Assembly: GCA_959026535.1 (NCBI GenBank)
Contig: CAUFMB010000008.1
Location: 1-56,989 of the forward strand
Reading direction: 5' to 3'
Source: an uncultured Collinsella sp.
GTDB taxonomy: Bacteria; Actinomycetota; Coriobacteriia; Coriobacteriales; Coriobacteriaceae
Length of the DNA: 56,989 nt
This document shows, one piece after another, positions 1-5,809 of the stretch. Position 1 is the stretch's first letter. The number at the start of each line of letters is the position of its first letter. The notes below the pieces were generated by a model, which had not been told where the DNA came from, did not search any database, and saw only the letters and a program-made list of their open reading frames with translations. The position numbers and the translations under genes were made by a program.

Positions 1-162
1 ATCCGGGCGCGCGCCGACGACTGCACCGCCAGGCTCTGCCGCCGCCGCGAGGCGCTGGCGGCGGCGGGCAAGAGCTCGTGCAAGGCAAATGCCGCCGTCG
101 CGCGCGAGCTCGCCTGCTGGGTCTGGGAGATCGGGCGCCGGGCGGAGGGGACCCTCGGCTGA
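1..162 (+). CDS. IS110-family transposase, C-terminal fragment
   Basis: The frame is open from base 1 to a TGA at 160-162, giving the last 53 residues of a protein that begins outside the window. The end carries a GKSSCKANAAVARELACWVWEIG-like stretch (GK near residue 23, VARELA.WVWEIG near 35-47). This is the usual C-terminal signature of IS110/IS1111 (DEDD plus serine, RNA-guided) transposases. The segment is more GC-rich and arginine-rich than neighbouring genes, as expected for a mobile element. The catalytic domains lie upstream, so intactness cannot be judged. The family call rests on this short tail only. Confidence 0.65.
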   Translation: MRARADDCTARLCRRREALAAAGKSSCKANAAVARELACWVWEIGRRAEGTLG

Positions 163-436
163 CCCCGTCGGACAACAAGCCTCCCGCCGGGAGGGCCCGC
201 GCCTCGACGCATCGCCGGCGCGCGTTCACGAGCCCTTTTTGGGCAGCCCAAGGGCCGCGCCCGTGAACAAGACTGGTTTCGGACGAGCGCGCCGGGCGGA
301 GAATCGAAATGCGGTGGGGTGCGCGGACATACCGGGCTGACCGCCGGCAGCGCGCCCACAAGAGCCCGCGGATATTAGCTTGCCAGGCAAGCGTCGACTA
401 AACGTGCAGCGTGCGCGGGCCCTCCCGACGGGAAAC
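163..436 (+). other. Structured non-coding region 3' of the IS110-type transposase
   Basis: I see no convincing gene here. The stretch is GC-rich and folds locally: a CCTCCC/GGGAGG hairpin at about 179-194, then a stem GTTCACG (224-230) with CGTGAAC (262-268) enclosing further GCCC/GGGC pairings. It may include the right end of the insertion sequence. In the IS1111 subgroup the guide (bridge/seek) RNA is encoded in such a 3' region. The element boundary is not visible. Confidence 0.4.
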
Positions 437-464
437 GAAAAAGCCCGGTTTTAAACCGGGCTCA
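437..464 (-). terminator. Rho-independent terminator, minus strand
   Basis: On the minus strand, GAGCCCGGTTT / AAACCGGGCTTTTT forms a strong hairpin followed by a U run. It would end transcription from the SIMPL gene about 200 bases upstream. Confidence 0.75.
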
Positions 465-505
465 ACAAACACGCCTATTGACAATGGCTTTCTCATATTA
501 GAGGG

Positions 506-637
506 GTCGACGCCGTTAAGGCATTGACCCCTTAATCGAAGTAACGGCGCTGCCCAGCTATCCACAACTTGGGCTGCCGTCGACCTTATTCTACCCACGG
601 ACATTGAGTTTAACAAATGGTTTTTTCGGTAGCGAAG
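506..637. repeat. Diverged direct repeat, copy A
   Basis: This stretch aligns along its length with 1599-1730 at roughly 75% identity by eye. Shared blocks include CTTGGGCTGCCGTC, TTATTCTA and the region around CAAATGG..TTTTCGGTA. Together the copies bracket the SIMPL gene. On the minus strand both copies could encode a related short peptide (RI[RK].TAAQV..SW..PLL), but a one-base indel shifts the frame between them. The repeat may therefore be a duplicated gene remnant. Confidence 0.6.
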
Positions 638-669
638 CCTCGGTCCCTCAGCCGCTCAGCACCTGCTTC

Positions 670-1311
670 CTACTCCAGCCACCATTCCATATCCACGGAG
701 CACTCGACCTCGATAGGCTCTGGCTCCAGCACCGTCTCCTCGGAGCCTCCGGACGCCCCATCGGGAGCACACGCGGCAACACAGTATGTTCGACCATAGC
801 CCGCCGCCCGACTGTTATACGAGATATGCTTGACGCCGCCCAGCATAGACCCCGCCGCAACGGCAAGTGCCTGCGCGTTGCCGCGAGCACGTTCAACCGC
901 ACGGGCAATCAGGGCGTCTTCCGCCGCGCGCTGATCCGCCAACTCAAATCGAATGCTCATGTCGGCATGTGACTCGCAGGTATTGAGTGCGGTCCACACA
1001 GCAGCAAAGTCAGTCGAATCGACAGGCGCGGCAACCGTACCGTACGCATAGTAGTTGTAGCCCACAATCGTCGCCTTCTTGCGCGTCATCTGCGCATAAC
1101 AAGTGTACCGACAGCATGTTAATTCGCTATCCAAACCAAAGGGCGCCAGCGCGGCGGCTACGCGGGCGCGATCGGTGTTGTAATCCTCCAGGCACGATTC
1201 CTTGGTGGTGCGGCGACCACCAAAGCCAATGCTAAAGATCACGCGGTCGGGCATAACCTCGTCCTCTATCTCGGCGCCAGCGCTCACATAACCGGTCTTA
1301 TCCGTTGCCAT
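670..1311 (-). CDS. SIMPL-domain (DUF541) protein
   Basis: This 213-residue protein resembles the SIMPL/DUF541 family. An N-terminal beta-rich segment (VSAGAEIEDEVMPDRVIFSIGF) is followed by a helix with paired positions (about 35-55) and a C-terminal half where members typically read RA..NA.ALA..AG..LG. Most family members are exported, but no signal peptide is visible, so a cytoplasmic location is likely. The ATG at 1311 was chosen because AAAGGA lies 8 bases upstream; a GTG at 1329 would add six residues. The gene stands alone between two diverged direct repeats. The biochemical role of such proteins is unknown; some eukaryotic relatives are signalling adaptors. Confidence 0.65.
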   Translation of the reverse strand: MATDKTGYVSAGAEIEDEVMPDRVIFSIGFGGRRTTKESCLEDYNTDRARVAAALAPFGLDSELTCCRYTCYAQMTRKKATIVGYNYYAYGTVAAPVDSTDFAAVWTALNTCESHADMSIRFELADQRAAEDALIARAVERARGNAQALAVAAGSMLGGVKHISYNSRAAGYGRTYCVAACAPDGASGGSEETVLEPEPIEVECSVDMEWWLE

Positions 1312-1598
1312 GACATCCGTCCTTTCCACGAATGGCTACGTTGCGGTAAGCGTAGCCACCCGTGCGGACACAAAAATGGGATGCTGTGCCACGCGCGCCA
1401 GGCACGCGCCATGCAGATGGCCCCAAGAGAGTCGCCCGCTCTATTCAAATGGATGAAAAAGATTGAGGCCCGGTGACTTGAATCAGAGGTCATCCCGGGC
1501 CCATCAGAGCTCGTAGAGCTCTTGGTTGCTTTGGTCTCGCTCTTCACGGCGCTTATCGAACTTTCCGAGGCACTCAAGCAGCATTCGAAGCATAACAA
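1312..1598. other. Intergenic region upstream of the SIMPL gene
   Basis: No supported gene. A weak hairpin near 1479-1508 (CCGGTGAC with GTCATCCCGG) followed on the minus strand by CAATCTTTTT could be a poor terminator. The gene-free stretch continues as repeat copy B up to 1750. Confidence 0.4.
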
Positions 1599-1730
1599 GT
1601 CGCTGCCATTAAGGCACCGACCTCTTGACCAAGCAACGGCGTTTCCCAGCTCTCCAGAACTTGGGCTGCCGTCAACTTTATTCTATCCGCGAGCATCTGG
1701 TTTACCAAATGGATTTTCGGTAAAGGAAGC
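1599..1730. repeat. Diverged direct repeat, copy B
   Basis: Partner of the repeat at 506-637, in the same orientation and covering the same blocks. On the minus strand it keeps an open frame of about 40 codons ending in TGA, without a recognisable start signal. Confidence 0.6.
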
Positions 1731-1750
1731 ACGGCACGCCCACAAAACCA

Positions 1751-2136
1751 CTACGCCCCAAGTGCCGCCATGGGAATCACCGCCACGCCGTCGTCGCGTG
1801 TGTAGGCAATGCTCCCCTTTCCAACCACGACCGCCAAAAACGCCGGCGCGGCATTCTGGGCGGCAGGATTGGAGAGCACTTTCCTCTTCAGCGCCTTGAG
1901 ATTTCTCGCTCCATCGTCTGCTTTCGCATCACTCAGCTTGACCTCGATGGCTCCCATCCGCACAGGTCCTCGTTCAGCTTGAGCCTGTTGAAGAGATCCA
2001 GGTGCGCAGCGATGGTCCTCTCGTCGAGGCCCGTCTCACCGTACGAGGCGTCCTTTATGAGCGTCTTGTACGTGACAGCCTGGCTCTCGTTCATGGCAAG
2101 AGCTCGCAAAAGGCTGTGTGCAAGCTCGGGCAATCA
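1751..2136 (-). pseudogene. Decayed AAA+ ATPase with DUF4143 domain
   Basis: Two overlapping minus-strand fragments in different frames make up the remnant. Bases 1933-2133 encode a mid-protein piece (PELAHSLLRALAMNESQAV...LNEDLCGWEP). Bases 1751-1963 encode the C-terminal end (GAIEVKLSDAKADDGARNL...AVVVGKGSIAYTRDDGVAVIP). In intact DUF4143 ATPases these pieces are separated by about 80-90 residues. The nucleotide-binding half is gone, and an in-frame stop lies just before residue PEL. The junction falls at a GGATGGGAGCC-like sequence, compatible with deletion between short direct repeats. Nothing suggests the remnant is expressed. Confidence 0.75.
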
Positions 2137-2150
2137 TGCGAAATACGAAA

Positions 2151-2218
2151 TTACGCCATTCTCAATGCTGTTTTTACGCCGTTCTCAATGTAGTTTTTAC
2201 GCCATTTTCATTGTAGGT
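2151..2218. repeat. Three tandem ~23-bp repeats
   Basis: Three units of about TTTACGCCATTCTCAATGTA start at 2151, 2173 and 2196, followed by a truncated fourth (TTTACGC) at 2219. They sit between the decayed ATPase and the stop of the intact ATPase gene. Read on the minus strand, each could encode a short peptide ending ENGVKT. They are imperfect, with several substitutions between copies. Confidence 0.75.
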
Positions 2219-2277
2219 TTTACGCTTGGCATCCTTAGCGCGACCCATTCCGAGCAATCACATCAGAGCGCGCTTGG

Positions 2278-3669
2278 TTATCTCCGCTCGCACATCTCGG
2301 CAAACGAAATCAGCTTGGTATCTCCCCTGCTCGCCGCAGCTTCCTGACATCCTTGCGTAAAGCCACGCTTCGAGAAGATCACGTAGCTTTTATGCTGACG
2401 CCTAAAGAGCTCGCTTCGGTACACGAGCTTTTCCAGAACATCCTCGCCTGCCGGTTCGTTACGCCATTTGCACTCCGCAAAGAGCGCCGCGCCCTCTCCG
2501 TCGTCGACAATCAAATCGATCTCTTCCTGCGTACGCGTCCGATTGTCCGTTCCCCACCAACGGCCAACTGTTGCCGGCACCACACCAAGTTCGCCCGCGC
2601 GTGCGAGTTCGTACACGTATTGTCTGCATATAAGCTCAAAGACCGTACCCATGTAATCCGATACGTGCGGCTCAATGCGCCTATACGCCATCTCGGCCAT
2701 ATCGTTTTGAATCAGCCCAATGTTCTGCGGCACAAACTTGTACCAGAACCTAAACATCTGGTCGCTCAGCAGATACACGGCTCGCTTATTGCTCATCTCG
2801 TTTAGGGGCAGCTCGCGCTCGACAATCCCAAGCGACGCCAGCTTATCCACATAGCTCTTTACGTTGCTCGCAGGGATTCCCATAGAGCTCGCAATCTCTG
2901 AGATCTTCGAGCGCCCCTGGGCAATTGCTTGCACGATCGCATCATATTGCTCGGGATTGCGGCACTCTTGCAATAGCAGGTTACTCGGCTCCTCAAAGAG
3001 ATAGCCCGTAGGAGTAAGAAAAAGACGTTTGATGTTGTCCTCGAGCGATACGGTAGGATCGACTTTCTCGATATATGCAGGAATGCCGCCCGTCATGCCA
3101 TAGCAAACCGCAGCGTCTTCGCGACCCATGCTCTGCCACAAGCCGAGGGTCGTCGTAAAATCCAGCGGCATGATCTTAAACTGGGCCGTACGCCTACCGT
3201 ATAGCGGACTCTCGTAGCCCAGCACCTGCTCTTCCATGAACGAAAGCGACGACCCGCACAGGATAAGCATGAGCTTGGTCTCTTTGTACAAGTGATCGAT
3301 CTTGTCTTGCAGCAACGAGCTGATCTCGGGATTCGATTGGGCGAGATAGGGATACTCGTCAATCACGACAATCAAACGTTCCGTGCGAGCCATGGTGGCC
3401 AACGCATCGAACGCCTCGTCAAAACTACGAAACGACACACCTGCAGCACCAACCGAACCCGCAAGTATCGCCTGGCTAAAGCCGTGCAGGTTTGCCACTG
3501 CATTGGTACGACGAGCTTGAAAGTAAATAGCCTTCTTGCCTTGGATAAACTCTGTGATAAGACGCGTTTTACCCACGCGACGGCGGCCGTAAATCACAGG
3601 CATTTCAAAGGAGCCCGTGCCATACAGTCGATTGAGCTCGGACATTTCCACTGTTCTTCCGATAAACAT
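2278..3669 (-). CDS. AAA+ ATPase with DUF234/nuclease-like C-terminal domain
   Basis: This 463-residue protein is of the archaeal-type ATPase_2 plus DUF234 class. A Walker A motif GRRRVGKT lies at about residues 28-35, a Walker B region LIVVIDEYPY at about 99-107, and a sensor-like LILCGSSLSF at about 135. A helix-turn-helix region follows at about 240-290 (ISEIASSMGIPASNVKSYVDKL). The C-terminus has EEIDLI...ALFAECKW, the D and ExK spacing of PD-(D/E)XK nuclease folds. Family members are poorly characterised and often occur in defence or mobile contexts. The ATG at 3669 follows AAGGAAGGA and lies just downstream of a perfect 56-bp palindrome. A decayed relative of another ATPase type lies directly downstream. 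Confidence 0.8.
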   Translation of the reverse strand: MFIGRTVEMSELNRLYGTGSFEMPVIYGRRRVGKTRLITEFIQGKKAIYFQARRTNAVANLHGFSQAILAGSVGAAGVSFRSFDEAFDALATMARTERLIVVIDEYPYLAQSNPEISSLLQDKIDHLYKETKLMLILCGSSLSFMEEQVLGYESPLYGRRTAQFKIMPLDFTTTLGLWQSMGREDAAVCYGMTGGIPAYIEKVDPTVSLEDNIKRLFLTPTGYLFEEPSNLLLQECRNPEQYDAIVQAIAQGRSKISEIASSMGIPASNVKSYVDKLASLGIVERELPLNEMSNKRAVYLLSDQMFRFWYKFVPQNIGLIQNDMAEMAYRRIEPHVSDYMGTVFELICRQYVYELARAGELGVVPATVGRWWGTDNRTRTQEEIDLIVDDGEGAALFAECKWRNEPAGEDVLEKLVYRSELFRRQHKSYVIFSKRGFTQGCQEAAASRGDTKLISFAEMCERR

Positions 3670-3684
3670 AGGTCCATCCTTCCT

Positions 3685-3740
3685 TTGCGTTATAGCTAGC
3701 TATATTATACCTTCCTATAATATAGCTAGCTATAACGCAA
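3685..3740. promoter_or_regulatory. Perfect 56-bp palindrome upstream of the ATPase gene
   Basis: Two 23-base arms (3685-3707 and 3718-3740) are exact reverse complements around a 10-base spacer. Each arm is itself centred on TATAGCTAGCTATA. The element lies 16 bases before the ATPase start codon, and on the minus strand contains TATAAT, a good -10 candidate. It could be an operator that closes its own promoter, or the remnant of a tiny palindromic element. Confidence 0.75.
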
Positions 3741-3793
3741 TTCGACAAGCGGCGCACGCAAAAGGGGCGGTACACCCCCGCACGTGGACCGTT

Positions 3794-4027
3794 CCGGAAA
3801 ATGTATCCCGTTCTGGAGCCAAAAACTGGGCCGTAGTTTCCGCCAAGCATGCCATCCGGAAAGCGTGTCCCGTTCTGAGCCTGAATTCTGGGATGCGGTT
3901 TCCGCTGAAACTTCTACCGGAAAGCGAATCCCATTCTGAGCGTCGAATCCGGGACGCAGTTTCCGGTTGAGGGCTGTTCCGGAAAGCTTGTCCCGTTCCG
4001 AGTGGCAATTCCGGGTCACGGTTTCCT
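3794..4027. repeat. REP-like palindromic repeat cluster 1 (4 copies)
   Basis: Four ~50-bp units lie at 3794-3843, 3855-3904, 3917-3966 and 3979-4027, spaced about 62 bp. Each begins CCGGAAAGCGNNTCCCGTTC and ends CCGGGANGCNGTTTCCG, so its ends form an imperfect inverted repeat around a variable middle. The same family recurs at 5343-5688 and 56564-56736. Confidence 0.85.
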
Positions 4028-4322
4028 CAGGTACAAGGCGACAGTCCGCCGCCCTTATCACATGCCTTCAAATATGCGATCCAGAAACACAAAACAGCAG
4101 ATAGAATGCTCTTTTTCAAAAAGTACACGTCCCGAAACTTACCAAGACTTCATATCTAGCTACCGTTCACGGTCGCCGATTACCACCCACCGATTCAAAC
4201 AAGAAATATGTCACCAAAAGCAGGTCATCTACCTGCATGGTTAGATTTTGGTCAGCTTTTGGTCAGCTGAGCGGCAAGTTCCAGCTGATACGTTTTTGCT
4301 ACCCAAAAGGAGGCGGTAGCTC
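4028..4322 (+). other. Leader region of the AbiEi-like gene
   Basis: No gene seen. A perfect GCAGGT/ACCTGC hairpin lies at 4220-4236, and TTTTGGTCAGC is repeated in tandem at about 4247-4268. A strong ribosome-binding site AAAGGAGG is at 4306-4313. Confidence 0.5.
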
Positions 4323-5321
4323 ATGACCCATTGCAATGACCAGCTCATCGACCAACTGCTCACTCAAGCCGAGCAAGAGGGGCGCTGTCTGATTCCCCCG
4401 AGCGCGGCGATCCGAAAAGCGCTCCTTCGGCGCACCGGCGGCACGGTTGTCTCGCCCATTCCGGGGTTGTTTGCGCGAAAAACGCGCTGGGATGAACTCA
4501 ACCGAGCGCAACGCCATTGCGAGATTATCCGCGCCCTTGCGATCATCCATCCCGATTGGACGTTCTGCTCGTTTTCGGCAGCTTGCCTGCTGGGGCTCGA
4601 GGTCTCGTGGCGACACCTGAACGTCGTGCATGTTTGCAGCTCGACAAAGCCGTCGGCTCGTCCGGGCGCACATATTCAGCGACACCAGATTGAGCCGGCC
4701 GGAGCAATACGCAGAGCCGGCATATCGGTAACGCCGCCCATCCAAACGGCCACAGATTGCCTGCTGCAAACTGGTTTTGCCGACGGCATGCCCATTGCCG
4801 ATTCGACGATCTCAAAGCTCGGCCTTGCGCCGGAACAGCTGATGGAGGCCGTGGAGCAACGAGCGACTGCACGCAATGGTCGCGCGATTCGCACCGCCCT
4901 CACAACGCTTCGATATGCCGACGTCCGCGCCGAGAGCGGCGGGGAATCGGTCGCCCGAGCCGTCATGATCGAGACGGGCTTTGCGCCCGACTGGCTTCAA
5001 TACGAGCTGACGGACCCCTTCGATTCGGCCAAGCCCATACGAACGGACTTTGCCTGGGAGCGCCAGGCGCGGGAACTCACACTGGGCGAGCTCGACGGGC
5101 TCATCAAATATACCGACCAGACCATGCTGGCCGGACGCACCACCGCCGAGGTGCTCGTTGCCGAACGACAGCGCGAGGCGCACCTATCGCTCTACGGTCA
5201 CCCTCTGCTGCGCTTTACCATGAACGAGGTCCGCTCGACAGGAATGCTCGCCAAAAAGCTGCAGACGGCAGGCATCCGGCAGACCGCGCTGCCGACATGG
5301 CTCAACGAGGTGGACCTGTAG
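4323..5321 (+). CDS. AbiEi-like protein (type IV toxin-antitoxin antitoxin family)
   Basis: This 332-residue protein resembles the actinobacterial proteins annotated as AbiEi-family antitoxins. A winged-helix-like N-terminus is followed by FCSFSAACLLGLEVSWRHLNVVHVC (about residues 82-105) and a RxGAHIQRH motif. A predicted C-terminal nuclease-like half contains RTDFAWERQARELTLGELDG.IKY (about 246-268). ATG 4323 follows AAAGGAGG. No AbiEii-type toxin gene is adjacent, so toxin-antitoxin function is uncertain. The gene is flanked on both sides by REP-like clusters, suggesting a variable locus. Confidence 0.6.
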   Translation: MTHCNDQLIDQLLTQAEQEGRCLIPPSAAIRKALLRRTGGTVVSPIPGLFARKTRWDELNRAQRHCEIIRALAIIHPDWTFCSFSAACLLGLEVSWRHLNVVHVCSSTKPSARPGAHIQRHQIEPAGAIRRAGISVTPPIQTATDCLLQTGFADGMPIADSTISKLGLAPEQLMEAVEQRATARNGRAIRTALTTLRYADVRAESGGESVARAVMIETGFAPDWLQYELTDPFDSAKPIRTDFAWERQARELTLGELDGLIKYTDQTMLAGRTTAEVLVAERQREAHLSLYGHPLLRFTMNEVRSTGMLAKKLQTAGIRQTALPTWLNEVDL

Positions 5322-5342
5322 GAGCTGCTAGGCCACGCATCG

Positions 5343-5688
5343 CCGAATCGCATCCCCCCTATCTGGGCCGCGTTTTCCCAACGGCCACGCCAACGGAAAG
5401 CGCGTCCCAGCCTGGACACTCAAAACGGGATGCGCTTTCCGGATGGCGGGCCTGGCGGAAAGCGCGTCCCGGAATCCCGTCTCAGAGCTGGACAGGCTTT
5501 CCGGTTGAGTCCTTCAGCGGAAACCGCATCCCGGAATAAACACTCAAACTGGGATGCGCTTTCCAAACGGCCGGCCAGCGGAAAACACATCCCATTCTGA
5601 GGCACGATTCCGGGACGCAGTTTCCGCATGCGGCCCCGTTGGGAAAGTTAATCCCGTTCCGAGGCTGGATTCCGGGACGCAGCTTCCG
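5343..5688. repeat. REP-like palindromic repeat cluster 2 (5-6 copies)
   Basis: One partial unit at about 5343-5379 and five fuller ones at 5394-5442, 5456-5504, 5518-5566, 5579-5626 and 5641-5688, again at about 62-bp intervals. They keep the CGGAAA...TCCC / GGGA...TTTCCG ends of cluster 1, but the middles differ. Cluster 2 fills most of the gene-free space between the AbiEi-like gene and the end of the xdhD-like gene. Confidence 0.85.
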
Positions 5689-5703
5689 CATGCGGAGGCG
5701 CTC

Positions 5704-5740
5704 CAAACAAAAGGCCCCGGCTCGCGATGGAGCTGGGGCC
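5704..5740 (-). terminator. Terminator of the xdhD-ygfK-ssnA-permease gene set
   Basis: On the minus strand, GGCCCCAGCTC and GAGCCGGGGCC pair with one mismatch around a short loop and are followed by TTTTGTTT. It lies 70 bases after the xdhD-like stop codon. Confidence 0.75.
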
Positions 5741-5809
5741 AAAGGCGCAGCGTATGTAGTTGATGCTCAGTGCGAACAGCCCGTCAACAATGGCTGTCCG
5801 CACCCTACC

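Noticed and set aside
398..616. Minus-strand 72-codon open frame over the terminator and repeat copy A
   Set aside because: It runs through a terminator and has no ribosome-binding site; noted only because copy B encodes a similar peptide stretch.
1284..1598. Minus-strand 104-codon open frame upstream of the SIMPL gene
   Set aside because: Overlaps the SIMPL start in another frame, with unlikely composition and no homology seen.
3726..4061. Overlapping open frames across REP cluster 1 with repeating RPGF..QNGIRFP-like peptides
   Set aside because: The peptide periodicity comes from the DNA repeats; frames exist on both strands and have no start signals.
4757..5539. Second plus-strand open frame within and after the AbiEi-like gene
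   Set aside because: Frame-shifted shadow of the real gene running into REP repeats.
5343..5688. CRISPR array
   Set aside because: Units are imperfect, internally palindromic, with variable middles inside the repeat rather than unique spacers of constant length, and no cas genes are near.
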